Counted from the stretch's first letter, positions 26,147 through 34,867 are shown. The stretch: DNA of 64,000 nucleotides from Lonepinella koalarum (GCF_042926695.1 NZ_CP170642.1:1612001-1676000); one strand, 5' to 3'. Translations and numbers: made by a program. The notes: generated by a model not told the origin, from the sequence alone.

Positions 26147-27920
26147 TTCCCCTTTGTAAATCTAAAACTAACTTATCATCACTAATTTCAGCTTGATATA
26201 AAACTCTATTGAGCAACTTATCATTAAATTCTTTAACATCAATTTTATTTTCAAAAAATATATAATCTAAAATCACCTTTTTAAAATCTTCTTCATAAAT
26301 TTCAAATTCTTGCTGTGGTTTTTGGTAAGACAAATGTTCTTTTGGATCAAGCCATTGATGTGTTTGATACTGTTCGTCAACCTTTCTTGTCACTACATCT
26401 AGCCAGTAACGTTCAATATCCGACCAACGGTTTTTAATGTCGTGACGACCTTGATTTTTGACTCGTTCCAAACCGTCATCTTCCATGTAGCAAGCAAATA
26501 CTTTTTTATCCTTTTGTGGCTTACCTGCTTCAAATACAAAAATACTCGTGGTAATCCCCGCATCAAAAAGATTTTCAGGGAGCTTAATAATCATTTCTAA
26601 TGTGTGTTTTTTTAACAGACTGTGCATTTTATCTTTTTCTAGTTTTTTATCAGGTAAGATAAATGCACATTTTGTACCAACAGAAACATTGTTTAGTACA
26701 TTTTCCACAATTTTTTTACAGCCATATTTTCGCTCATAAGGGGGATTCATCAATACTTTGGTAATCGGTTTGGATTTTATCCATTCACAGGCTTTGGCTT
26801 CTCTTGTGTCTAAGTGTTCTAGGTTGGTTTTACCATCTTTGTGAATAAGCATATTGGCACAGGCAAGGGCAAAAATTTCACGATCAAACTCAATACCAAA
26901 TAGTTTATTTTGTTTAATATTTTCTGCTTCTTTGGTATTGTTTCCGCCTACTTCTTGAAGCATATTTGCCATTGTTTTGACCAAAAAAGAACCACTACCA
27001 CAAGTGGCATCTAATACATTATCTGCATAACTTACCTCTAACAAATCATACATAAAAGATGAGATATGCTCTGGCGTAAATACTTGTCCACTTTCAGATT
27101 TCTTTTTATAACGATTAAATTCGTTAAAGAAAATCCCCATCACATCTTCTCCATTCCAGTTATCAGAATTAACCGAGTGAGAAATGCCAATGATGCCATC
27201 AATAAATTCATTAATATCATCTTGATTCTCAACAACATTCATTCTAATTTCACTGTAAACCTCTAACAAAATATCAATTTTTAAATTCTGTTGTCTGTGT
27301 TCTTCTAGTGACTTGGCAAGAGTATCATATATTTTATTTCTAAATGGTCTAAACCCATTATTCTTGATGGCTTCTAAATTACCTCCAAAGCGTTCTACTA
27401 CCAATGCTGAAGCAGTAAAAATCATACGGTGATATAAATTTTTGATGCCGAATTTAAAATGTAAGAGATCATTAATTCTTTTGGTTAAAGAATATATTTT
27501 GTTCTTATCAATATTATTATCCTTAAATAAATCCAGATAATATTGTTTAGGTTGTAGTGTTTTTGCTGTCTTAATTAATTGTTTATTTTTATAAATAGCA
27601 ATATCTTGACCATTATATAAAATACCAATCGTCTTATTATATTTTGAACTGATAATATCAATATTTTTAAATAGTTCATCAATAAATTCTTGTTTGGCAA
27701 TATCCTTATCTTCGGATTTTGTTTCAAGAATAATGGCAACATCAAATGTACTATCGGGTAAATACCAACCATCAGGTTTATCGTTAAATCCTTTAAAACC
27801 TAATTGGTTAAATGTAGTAATTTGCCCAGTACCTTGCTGGACATTCTTTTCTTTCTTATCAAATTGTAAGATGATTTTTGCACTATCTCTTACTTCGTCC
27901 TCAGTTTTAAAAATTGACAC
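26136..27920 (-). CDS. BcgI-like fused nuclease / N6-adenine methyltransferase subunit
   Basis: A 594-aa restriction-modification subunit. N-terminal residues ~50-70 carry a PD-(D/E)xK nuclease pattern (Asp60, then Glu66-Thr-Lys68 in VAIILETK), and the C-terminal half is an N6-adenine methylase with AdoMet motif DATCGSGSFL (304-313) and catalytic NPPY (392-395). A nuclease-methylase fusion of this size next to a two-domain specificity subunit is the arrangement of BcgI (type IIB, cuts on both sides of its site). The start is GTG at 27920, with GGAG 7 nt upstream. A separate HsdR helicase is absent, which argues against classical type I. Confidence 0.82.
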   Translation of the reverse strand: MSIFKTEDEVRDSAKIILQFDKKEKNVQQGTGQITTFNQLGFKGFNDKPDGWYLPDSTFDVAIILETKSEDKDIAKQEFIDELFKNIDIISSKYNKTIGILYNGQDIAIYKNKQLIKTAKTLQPKQYYLDLFKDNNIDKNKIYSLTKRINDLLHFKFGIKNLYHRMIFTASALVVERFGGNLEAIKNNGFRPFRNKIYDTLAKSLEEHRQQNLKIDILLEVYSEIRMNVVENQDDINEFIDGIIGISHSVNSDNWNGEDVMGIFFNEFNRYKKKSESGQVFTPEHISSFMYDLLEVSYADNVLDATCGSGSFLVKTMANMLQEVGGNNTKEAENIKQNKLFGIEFDREIFALACANMLIHKDGKTNLEHLDTREAKACEWIKSKPITKVLMNPPYERKYGCKKIVENVLNNVSVGTKCAFILPDKKLEKDKMHSLLKKHTLEMIIKLPENLFDAGITTSIFVFEAGKPQKDKKVFACYMEDDGLERVKNQGRHDIKNRWSDIERYWLDVVTRKVDEQYQTHQWLDPKEHLSYQKPQQEFEIYEEDFKKVILDYIFFENKIDVKEFNDKLLNRVLYQAEISDDKLVLDLQRGNDE

Positions 27921-28031
27921 TCTAGATCTCCAAATTTATACAAGAATTACAAGATATTTACTTAGTTAACTTATTGTTATGTAGTTTTGATTTATATTTT
28001 TTATTCCTAACGATATTGCATTACTGATTGG

Positions 28032-28136
28032 CAAGCCTTTATCACGCATCACCATATCAATCATGGCATTGACTTCTGGTGGGCGAGTAAACACTTCATC
28101 GTAATTGGTGACACATTGGCGAGATTTGATTTGTTG
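28032..28136 (-). pseudogene. Relic of an adenine methylase gene
   Basis: A minus-strand stretch reads QQIKSRQCVTNYDEVFTRPP followed by EVNAMIDMV, close to the family phrase (RV.DHGEVFT..EVNAMLD) that precedes AdoMet motif I in N6-adenine methylases of type I/II systems. Conservation ends on both sides within about 35 codons, and no motif I or NPPY follows. It looks like a leftover of another, deleted restriction-modification gene. The rest of the 27921-28256 gap holds regulatory-looking repeats only. Confidence 0.45.
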
Positions 28137-28178
28137 GGTTATTTTGAATGTAACTTTCAAAGAAACCAATGAAATTTT

Positions 28179-28226
28179 AAATGAAACTATAATAATAGTT
28201 AAGCAACTTTTGATCAAGTTTCATTT
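28179..28226. promoter_or_regulatory. Inverted repeat upstream of HTH regulator, possible operator
   Basis: AAATGAAACT (28179-28188) and AGTTTCATTT (28217-28226) form a perfect 10-bp inverted repeat with a 28-bp spacer. A TATAAT sits at 28188-28193 and a third half-site (AATGAAAT) at 28168-28175. Spaced half-sites around a -10 box suggest self-control by the downstream HTH protein. Confidence 0.4.
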
Positions 28227-28256
28227 TGCTTTAAGATCGTTCGTAAAGTGGATTTT

Positions 28257-28673
28257 ATGAATGAGAATGAAAAATTTACCCAAAAATTAACCGCACTTTT
28301 AATTGAAAAGGGCTATGAACCGAAACCATCCGTATTGGAACGTGAATTTAATTTGCGTTACTATGGTACTCCTTTGACTCAACAAGCCGTTGGCAAATGG
28401 CTCAAGGGAAAATCAATTCCGCATAGCGATAAACTTTGCACGCTTGCAGAATGGTTGGGCGTGGAATTAACGAATTTAGTATCAGAAGAAAGAGCCTATC
28501 AGGCTCAAAAAGCCAAGAAAAAGAAAGAGAATAAAGCCAACTTAAGTCAAGCTATCTCAAACTATTATGATGAAGATTATTTATTCCGCCTTTTTCTCAA
28601 TCTTCCGCAAGAACAAAAAAAAGCCGTACGTGAAGTGATTATGGCTATGCACAAAGCCTATCGGGCAAAGTAA
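28257..28673 (+). CDS. XRE/Cro-like helix-turn-helix regulator
   Basis: 138-aa protein with an N-terminal helix-turn-helix: TPLTQQAVGKWLKGKSIP (~40-57) is the recognition region of a Cro/phage-repressor-type domain and LCTLAEWLGVELTNLVSE follows. The C-terminal half is lysine-rich (KAKKKKENKAN) and ends in a helix (FLNLPQEQKKAVREVIMAM) that may dimerise. I chose the ATG at 28257 over the GTG at 28248. It diverges from the restriction-modification operon and could control it, like a C protein, but it is also plausible as a stand-alone prophage-type repressor. Confidence 0.75.
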   Translation: MNENEKFTQKLTALLIEKGYEPKPSVLEREFNLRYYGTPLTQQAVGKWLKGKSIPHSDKLCTLAEWLGVELTNLVSEERAYQAQKAKKKKENKANLSQAISNYYDEDYLFRLFLNLPQEQKKAVREVIMAMHKAYRAK

Positions 28674-28717
28674 AGCGATCTATTTAGCTCTAATTTTAGT
28701 AAAAATTTTTGCACTGC

Positions 28718-28769
28718 TTGAAAAACCTATGCAACAGGGATTATAATGTAATCACTTTATGTAATTACA
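28718..28769 (+). promoter_or_regulatory. vapBC promoter and operator
   Basis: TTGAAA (28718-28723), 18-bp spacer, TATAAT (28742-28747). A perfect palindrome TGTAATTACA (28760-28769) plus a half-site TGTAAT (28747-28752) cover the start region, fitting VapB-VapC autorepression. The ribosome-binding sequence AAGGA follows at 28787. Confidence 0.6.
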
Positions 28770-28797
28770 TTCTTGAATAATTATTAAGGAATAAGTT

Positions 28798-29031
28798 ATG
28801 CCGACTATCCAAACAAAGCCTTTTGTTGCTGGTAATAGCCAAGCGATTCGGTTACCCAAAGACTTCGCTTATCCTGACAATACGCCGTTAATTTTAACTA
28901 AACACAACGGTGTTATCACGATACGCCCCGTAGAAAATTTATCTACTGTACCTGAAATTTTTGCTCAAATTGGGAAACAAATGGGTGAATTTGAACGCAT
29001 CGAATTAGACGAGACGGAGCGAAATTGGTAA
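28798..29031 (+). CDS. vapB: VapB-type antitoxin (AbrB fold)
   Basis: 77-aa protein with the swapped-hairpin SpoVT/AbrB DNA-binding domain (GNSQAIRLPKDFAYPD, ~12-27) and an acidic C-terminal tail (MGEFERIELDETERNW) that would enter the VapC active site. It neutralises the toxin and represses the operon. Its TAA overlaps the vapC ATG as TAATG, typical of coupled toxin-antitoxin genes. Confidence 0.88.
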   Translation: MPTIQTKPFVAGNSQAIRLPKDFAYPDNTPLILTKHNGVITIRPVENLSTVPEIFAQIGKQMGEFERIELDETERNW

Positions 29032-29411
29032 TGAAATATTTACTTGATACCAATATCTGCATTTATTTGCTCAAACATCAACCCCAGTCAGTTATTGATA
29101 AATTTACTGCTTGTAAGGTGGGCGATGTCGGGATTAGTAGTATCACGTGGGCGGAACTGTTGCGTGGTTGCGATGTATATCAACCCAAATCTGTTTTTGA
29201 TAAGTTACGAGCTTTAGTGCCAGTGGTCGATTTTGATGAAAAAGCCGCAGTATGTTTTGCTCAAATCCTTAAAGATTATCCACATAAACCCAAATTTGAC
29301 ACGTTGATTGCTGCTCATGCCAAAAGCCTTAATATCGTTTTGGTTAGTAATAATACCCAAGATTTTGAACACTTTAATGTGAAATTAGAAAATTGGATCA
29401 CCATGAATTAA
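29031..29411 (+). CDS. vapC: VapC-type PIN-domain ribonuclease toxin
   Basis: 126-aa PIN-domain RNase. Acidic metal-binding residues are visible: Asp6 in LLDTNICIY, Glu in WAELLRGC (~40), Asp in FDTLIAAHAKSL (~96) and the last one in SNNTQDF (~115). VapC enzymes often cleave initiator tRNA or other tRNAs. The true start is the ATG at 29031 overlapping the vapB stop. The module appears intact. It sits in a defence-rich stretch and ends at a strong hairpin. Confidence 0.9.
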   Translation: MKYLLDTNICIYLLKHQPQSVIDKFTACKVGDVGISSITWAELLRGCDVYQPKSVFDKLRALVPVVDFDEKAAVCFAQILKDYPHKPKFDTLIAAHAKSLNIVLVSNNTQDFEHFNVKLENWITMN

Positions 29412-29450
29412 AATCCGTATTCCATCTCCATTTTTCTTAGAGTGAAATAA

Positions 29451-29477
29451 AATAGCCTAATAAATAGGCTATTTTTT
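29451..29477 (+). terminator. vapBC terminator
   Basis: AATAGCCTA (29451-29459) and TAGGCTATT (29465-29473) form a 9-bp stem with a 5-nt loop, followed by six T (29472-29477). Confidence 0.8.
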
Positions 29478-29505
29478 GTATTTTCAAGAAAAGTAGATCG
29501 AAGAA

Positions 29506-30594
29506 CTAATCTTCCCCCCAAACTTCTCTCGCTATCTCTTCCACGTGTCGCACTTTCGCCCATTGCTGTGCTTCGGTCATCACGTTACCTTCTTCAGTGG
29601 ATGCAAAACCACATTGTGGGCTTAAGCAAAGTTGCTCCAACGGCACATATTTAGCGGCTTCCGCAATGCGAGCTTTGATTTGATCTTTATCTTCTAATTC
29701 AGGGAATTTTGAGCTAATCAAACCCAACACCACACGCCCTTTATTGCCCGCAAAGTGTTTTAACGGCTCAAAACCGCCAGAACGCTCATCATCATATTCT
29801 AAGAAATAACCGTCATAATTAGTTTGAGCGAATAAACCATCTGCAATCGGATCGTAAGCTCCGGTTAATAAATAAGATGATTTATAGTTACCCCGACAAA
29901 CATGCGTAGTAATTGCCATATCCGCTGGTTTATCGGCAAGAATGGCTTGAATATTTGCCACCGCTTGGGCTTTATCCGCCGCAAAAGTCGGTTGATCATG
30001 GTTATTACACAGCGATCCCCAATACACATCATCAATTTGCAAATAACGACAACCCAGATCATAAAAGGCTTGAATGGCTTGTTTATACGCCTGTTGCACG
30101 TCTTTGGCAAATTCTTCACGATTGGCATAAACGCCGTGATCCCACTGAGCTGGATACATTAATTGATTCGGGCTAGGAATAGTAAATTTTGCCACCGCAC
30201 GACCACCTACAATGGCATTGAATTTTTTGAAGTGTTCTAAGAACGGGTGATTTTCATTCCACGCCACCTTACCACAACAACGAGTATTATAAGGTCGCAC
30301 TTCCACCCCTTTGAAAGCATAGGCTTTTTCTGGCACATAACCTTCAATGCCATTTAGATTTTCTAAGAAATCAATATGCCACCAAGAACGGTGATATTCG
30401 CCGTCCGTGACCACTTGAATCCCTGCATCTAATTGTGCTTGCACAAGTTTTTTCACCTCCTGTTCAACGATGTCATTACGCTGTTCAAGGGAAATTTTAC
30501 CCGCTTTAAAATCGGCATGAGCTTGTTTCCACGCATCTGAGCGTAAATAAGAACCAACGGTGTCGGCGTGCAATGGTAAGGTTTTGTTTTTCAT
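29506..30594 (-). CDS. MetE C-terminal-like (cobalamin-independent methionine synthase family) enzyme
   Basis: 362-aa protein corresponding to the catalytic half of MetE (YxjG/YxjH-like). Zinc-site residues appear as His and Cys in TTHVCRGN (~230) and Cys in LSPQCGFAS (~322), with a conserved DGEYHRSWW near residue 64. Such short homologues transfer methyl groups to homocysteine or related thiols, but donor and acceptor are not settled for the group. It lacks the N-terminal domain of full MetE (~750 aa). Stand-alone gene after vapBC, converging with it. Confidence 0.85.
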   Translation of the reverse strand: MKNKTLPLHADTVGSYLRSDAWKQAHADFKAGKISLEQRNDIVEQEVKKLVQAQLDAGIQVVTDGEYHRSWWHIDFLENLNGIEGYVPEKAYAFKGVEVRPYNTRCCGKVAWNENHPFLEHFKKFNAIVGGRAVAKFTIPSPNQLMYPAQWDHGVYANREEFAKDVQQAYKQAIQAFYDLGCRYLQIDDVYWGSLCNNHDQPTFAADKAQAVANIQAILADKPADMAITTHVCRGNYKSSYLLTGAYDPIADGLFAQTNYDGYFLEYDDERSGGFEPLKHFAGNKGRVVLGLISSKFPELEDKDQIKARIAEAAKYVPLEQLCLSPQCGFASTEEGNVMTEAQQWAKVRHVEEIAREVWGED

Positions 30595-30607
30595 AATCTG
30601 TCCTTTT

Positions 30608-31319
30608 TCATGGTAATAAATTTAGTTTCATTATTTGTTTATATTCATCAAGTGTTTTTATATGATCTAGAAATAAATTATGTAATATCTCATCTTTTTG
30701 ATTATTTAGCTGATAATGATAAAACCATTGGTAATAATTTATACCCTGTTGTTTAAATTTATTCATTGCATTTTCCACATTGAGAATAAATCCATTCTTT
30801 TCTGCTAACTGACGTATAAACTCATTTTGTGTTCTGCCATTCCCCTCTCTAAAAGCGTGAATATCATTAATAAACATCACATAACTCTTTAGCAAAAACC
30901 AGTTTATCTTTAATGCCTGAAAGATAATTTTTTGATTTGATATAATGATTGAAATGAGCGATGTGATAAGGCAGTTCTGTGTAGTCAAGGAACATTGAAT
31001 TTTTATTACCTTGATAATACACTTCACCCTGAATCGTTTTTCCCATATTGGCTTGTCTTAGTTCACCAGCAAAAGGGTAAATATTACCAAATAATGCCTG
31101 ATGAATAGCTATAATATGTTCAAAGTCATAAGTTTTATTGACATTAATCGCTTTAGCATAATTTAACAAAACTAGCCGTTGTTCATAAGCTCTTAATTTT
31201 TTACTATTAGTAATATTTAGGAAATTTCTTAATACTTTTGTACCGGGAATATAATATTGATTAAAACGTTCTTCATTATCATCACCTATATTTTTAAAGG
31301 ATAAATAACAATCATTCAT
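30608..31319 (-). pseudogene. fic: Fic-family AMP-transferase, broken by frameshift
   Basis: The upstream frame (31319-30867) gives 150 residues of Fic N-terminal region ending KLVFAKELCDVY. The other frame continues YVMFINDIHAFREGNGRTQN, which contains the catalytic Fic motif HxFx(D/E)GNGR, and runs to 30608. A single-base indel near 30881-30886 (one extra T/A) restores one ~238-residue protein. Fic enzymes AMPylate proteins such as gyrase and topoisomerase IV. As it stands the active-site histidine is not joined to the N-terminal part. A sequencing error cannot be excluded. Its ATG overlaps the upstream 106-aa gene. Confidence 0.75.
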
Positions 31320-31636
31320 AGTATTCCCGCTTTAACTAAATGATGATATGCTATTTGCTTATTATTCACTGCGACGAAATCAACTTCCGACAGACCATCT
31401 GCTCGTTGCATATTATTAAATGCAGTTTCACTATCCACCTTATTTAATATCGCATAAATGGCATAATTTTTCTCATCTTCGGAATAGTGACATTGCTCAT
31501 ACATACCAAATAAAATACCTGCCAGTTGCGTACGATACAAATAATCTTTTTCTTCAGTAGTCAAACTATTCTCAACACTGGTATTTTGCATATAAGAATA
31601 ATACGGACTATTTTTGTTTAATTCATAATATTTCAT
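31316..31636 (-). CDS. Unrecognised 106-aa protein coupled to fic; possible antitoxin
   Basis: Small acidic protein (begins MKYYELNKNSPYYSYMQ) whose stop overlaps the fic start as ATGA, the arrangement of FicA/VbhA-type antitoxins with Fic toxins. Helices are likely over residues 27-75 (TTEEKDYLYRTQLAGILFGM). I do not see a clean (S/T)xxxE(G/N) inhibitory motif; the closest is FGMYEQ near residue 46. So it may be a diverged antitoxin or an unrelated partner. Function otherwise unknown. Confidence 0.55.
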   Translation of the reverse strand: MKYYELNKNSPYYSYMQNTSVENSLTTEEKDYLYRTQLAGILFGMYEQCHYSEDEKNYAIYAILNKVDSETAFNNMQRADGLSEVDFVAVNNKQIAYHHLVKAGIL

Positions 31637-31707
31637 CTGTAATCCTTACTGTTTAATGACCGTTTAAGTTTCAAATATTATACCTTAAATTCACATAAAT
31701 CACACGA

Positions 31708-32919
31708 CTAACTTTCCGCAATAGCCCTAGCACAAGCATAAGCCGAACTCCACGCCCATTGGAAATTATAACCACCAAGCCAGCCTGTGACGTCCAACAC
31801 TTCGCCGATAAAATATAGACCTAGCACATTATTTGCTTGCATGGTTTTAGATGAAATATATTGCGTATCCACCCCACCTAACGTTACTTCTGCCGTGCGA
31901 TAACCTTCCGTGCCGTTGGGTTGAAATTGCCATTGATGAATCAGTAAATCAAGTATTTGCAAATCGGCTTTGCTTATTTGAGCGAGGGCTTTATTGCCGA
32001 TAGCCAAGCGTTGATATTCAATCCATAAATCCACTAACCGCTTAGGCAATAGCTGACTTAAGACTGTTTTTAACAGCATATTTGGCGAAGTTGCTTTAAG
32101 TTCCATAATAAAATCAACAATAGACTGGTTTGGTAATAAATCAATCCTGATGCTTTCATTTGGTTGCCAATAATTAGAAATTTGCAAAATAGCAGGTCCC
32201 GATAGTCCTCGATGGGTAAATAGCATATCGCCCCGAAACGCTTGATTGCCAAAACCCACATTCACATCAAGCGAAATACCCGAAAGTGCGGTGAAAATTT
32301 TGTCATTTTCTAGGTAAGTAAAAGGCACAAGGCTGGCTCTTGGCGGAATGATGGGAATGGCAAATTGTTCAGCAACTTTATAACCAAAAGGTGATGCCCC
32401 TAAGGCTGGCATGGAAAGCCCACCTGTGGCAATCACTAAATTTTGGCACGCCCAATCTGCGCCGTTAGCACGCACTTTAAAACGAACTCTTGAATCATTT
32501 TCAACTCGTTCTACCCCATCTATTTGCTGGCGTAACTGGATATTGACGTTACCCTTTTTACATTGATCTTCGAGTAAATCGACAATATCTTGTGCCGAAT
32601 TATCACAAAAAAGCTGTCCGTCAGCTTTTTCATGATAGGCAATGCCATATTCATTGACTAAACTAATAAAATCCCATTGAGTGAATCTTGCCAAAGCAGA
32701 TTTCACAAAATGGGGATTTTGCGAAAGATAATGGCTTGGTCGAACATCAAGGTTGGTAAAATTACAAAATCCACCTCCCGACATCAAAATCTTGCGCCCA
32801 GTTTTTTTACCACTGTCTAAAATTGTCACATTTTGACCGCACTTCTTCGCAAGTTCAGCCGCACAAAACAGCCCAGCAGCACCGGCACCGATAACAATAG
32901 TTCTACTATAATGATTCAT
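31708..32919 (-). CDS. HI0933/YhiN-family FAD-dependent oxidoreductase
   Basis: 403-aa flavoprotein with an N-terminal dinucleotide-binding fold (VIGAGAAGLFCAAELAKK) and the family signature GRKILMSGGGFCNFTN (~42-57); the C-terminal block ends GGYNFQWAWSSAYACARA. The family was named from H. influenzae HI0933 and its substrate is unknown. There it also adjoins nrf haem-lyase genes, as here, which supports the nrfEFG assignment of the neighbours. Stand-alone transcription unit by spacing. Confidence 0.9.
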   Translation of the reverse strand: MNHYSRTIVIGAGAAGLFCAAELAKKCGQNVTILDSGKKTGRKILMSGGGFCNFTNLDVRPSHYLSQNPHFVKSALARFTQWDFISLVNEYGIAYHEKADGQLFCDNSAQDIVDLLEDQCKKGNVNIQLRQQIDGVERVENDSRVRFKVRANGADWACQNLVIATGGLSMPALGASPFGYKVAEQFAIPIIPPRASLVPFTYLENDKIFTALSGISLDVNVGFGNQAFRGDMLFTHRGLSGPAILQISNYWQPNESIRIDLLPNQSIVDFIMELKATSPNMLLKTVLSQLLPKRLVDLWIEYQRLAIGNKALAQISKADLQILDLLIHQWQFQPNGTEGYRTAEVTLGGVDTQYISSKTMQANNVLGLYFIGEVLDVTGWLGGYNFQWAWSSAYACARAIAES

Positions 32920-33034
32920 TAAATATTTATTTAAATTTTGTCTAGTTAAAATAGATATTACACGTTTTCCTACGAAAAAATGCTAAAAATCACATTTTTC
33001 CAAAGAAAAAAGTGTAAACAGATTATTTAATAAC

Positions 33035-33877
33035 CTATTTTGTCTTTAATAACTTTTCCGCCATTTGCATACTCTCAATCGTTTTTCGCCGATCGACTTC
33101 GCTTCGTCCACTGTCTAACAAGCGTTGCCAATATTTTAGCGCATTCGCGTAATCGGTTTTCAAAAAAGCATCCGATGCCAATAGGGAAAGGCTAGCAGTT
33201 TCGTTGGGATCTTGTTGTAACGCTGTTTCAATCAACTGCTGGGTTTTAGGCGTGATTTTTTGCCCGGCTTGATAATAAAGGGCGGTAGCGGCTTGTCCTA
33301 AAATATTGGCTTTACTACCTACTAATTGCTCCGCATTGCCATAAGCAATTAACGCATTCTCAAATTCGTTATTTAACAGATAGGCTTGCCCGAGTTCAAA
33401 CCAACGGTCGCTATCATTGGGATCTTGACGTAATTTTTGTTGAATGGAAATAATATAATCATCATTTTTACGATTCACTGTTGCGGTACTTAATTGATGT
33501 TGCTTTTGTTTGAAATCTTGTTTACCTTGTTGCACATCATTCAAGCGATCCAATGAAAAATAATAAGCTAACGGCAACGTAAATAGCACCAACCATAAAA
33601 TGGGAGTAAAAATCGGCGAAAAATACACCGCACTGTTTACTTGAGAATCAGCTTGTTGTTGTAAAATTTGCTCATCTGCTAATAATCGTTGACTAAATTC
33701 ATTGGTGAGTGCTGTGTTGGGATTTGATGCCATTTGTTGTTGATATAATTCAATATTTTTTTGTTGGCGGTAATTTCTGTGCCAATCTATTTTTCGTCCC
33801 AAAGGGACAAATAACAGTAAGCCAATTAAGGCAAAAATAGCAATACCAATCCATAAAAATGACAAATCTGTATTCAT
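33035..33877 (-). CDS. nrfG: TPR haem-lyase subunit NrfG / CcmI-like
   Basis: 280-aa protein with two N-terminal helices (residues ~6-27 and ~92-110) enclosing a charged cytoplasmic loop with coiled-coil tendency, then a periplasmic TPR region (~155-270; DSDRWFELGQAYLLNNEFENA). NrfG/CcmI presents the apocytochrome to the haem lyase. Its start overlaps the nrfF stop (ATGA). With nrfE and nrfF in the same cluster as NrfA, it probably serves the special CxxCK haem site of nitrite reductase; a general CcmI role is the alternative. Confidence 0.82.
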   Translation of the reverse strand: MNTDLSFLWIGIAIFALIGLLLFVPLGRKIDWHRNYRQQKNIELYQQQMASNPNTALTNEFSQRLLADEQILQQQADSQVNSAVYFSPIFTPILWLVLFTLPLAYYFSLDRLNDVQQGKQDFKQKQHQLSTATVNRKNDDYIISIQQKLRQDPNDSDRWFELGQAYLLNNEFENALIAYGNAEQLVGSKANILGQAATALYYQAGQKITPKTQQLIETALQQDPNETASLSLLASDAFLKTDYANALKYWQRLLDSGRSEVDRRKTIESMQMAEKLLKTK

Positions 33878-34332
33878 TGTTTTTTCTCTAATAACTGTTG
33901 TAAGACTTGCTGTTGTTTATCAGAAAGTACGGTGTTTTTGATCTGAATTTGGCTACGTTTTCGCACATAGTGAAACATTAACCCCATGCCTAAAATCAGT
34001 AATACTATCGGCGCCCCCCATAATAAGGCGGTCGTCCATTGTAATGGCGGTTTATACAACACAAAATTGCCAAAACGAGAGGTCATTACATCAATAATCT
34101 GCTGATCGGTTTTGCCATCATCCACCATTTTATACACTTCAAGGCGTAAATCGTACGCAATTGGTGAATTAGATTCCACCAGATTTTGATTTTGGCATTG
34201 TGGACAACGCAAGGATTTCGCCAATGCCACCGCTCGGGTGCGATCTTGCTGATTTTTAAACTGGAAAGTATCTACCATTTCGGCGCGAGCAAAACTGATA
34301 AGAAAAAGTAAAAATAGCATTAAATATCGCAT
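33874..34332 (-). CDS. nrfF: Haem-lyase subunit NrfF / CcmH-like
   Basis: 152-aa protein with signal peptide (1-17), the redox motif LRCPQCQNQNL (~42-52) that reduces the apocytochrome haem-binding cysteines, and a C-terminal membrane helix (ALLWGAPIVLLILGMGLMF). It passes electrons between the DsbE thioredoxin encoded just upstream and the NrfEG complex. Starts 4 bp after the dsbE stop. Confidence 0.88.
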   Translation of the reverse strand: MRYLMLFLLFLISFARAEMVDTFQFKNQQDRTRAVALAKSLRCPQCQNQNLVESNSPIAYDLRLEVYKMVDDGKTDQQIIDVMTSRFGNFVLYKPPLQWTTALLWGAPIVLLILGMGLMFHYVRKRSQIQIKNTVLSDKQQQVLQQLLEKKQ

Positions 34333-34336
34333 CTTA

Positions 34337-34867
34337 TTATTTCCATTTTTCTAATTCGGGCAAAATCACTTTTTGCATAATCTCATCATCAAATGCTCCT
34401 GAATGACGATAACGGATAATGCCGTGTTTATCCACAATGTAGGTTTCAGGGGCACCGTCCACACCTAATTGCATGGCTAATTTGCCCTGACTATCATTAA
34501 TATTTAATACAAAAGGATTGCCAAATTTTCGTAAATATTCCACCGCACTTTGTGGCTTATCGCGGTAATTTAGCCCGACAATATTGATATTTTGTTCGGC
34601 TAAGGCTAAAAGATGTTTGTGTTCTAAACGACAAAAATAACACCAACTGCCCCACACATTGATTAAATAAGGTGCTTTTGGTAAATCCTTGTTGTTTAAA
34701 ATACGATTATTATCATCTAGACTTGCTTGAAAAAATTCTGGCACCGGACGATCAATTAAAGCGGATGCAATTTTTTTTGGATCTTGTTGTAAGCCTTGAA
34801 ATAACAACATGCAGATTGCTAACACAAGCAATAAGGGTATAAAAAATAAGATTTTTTTGTTGTTCAT
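34337..34867 (-). CDS. dsbE: Periplasmic thioredoxin DsbE / CcmG
   Basis: 176-aa membrane-anchored thioredoxin (anchor 5-25). The active site is WGSWCYFCRLEH, so CYFC in place of the common CPTC/CPSC. The cis-proline is present as a GAPETYIVD element. It keeps haem-binding cysteines reduced for cytochrome c maturation. Within the cluster it would work on NrfA/NrfB. It is cut off from nrfE by the inserted ATPase gene. Confidence 0.88.
   Translation of the reverse strand: MNNKKILFFIPLLLVLAICMLLFQGLQQDPKKIASALIDRPVPEFFQASLDDNNRILNNKDLPKAPYLINVWGSWCYFCRLEHKHLLALAEQNINIVGLNYRDKPQSAVEYLRKFGNPFVLNINDSQGKLAMQLGVDGAPETYIVDKHGIIRYRHSGAFDDEIMQKVILPELEKWK

Noticed and set aside
25070..27920. Classical type I hsdMS pair
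   Set aside because: The methylase subunit carries its own PD-(D/E)xK nuclease at the N-terminus and no hsdR is adjacent, so BcgI-like fits better.
29865..30176. Three overlapping ORFs of 86-87 codons
   Set aside because: All lie in alternative frames of the MetE-like gene and have no start signals.
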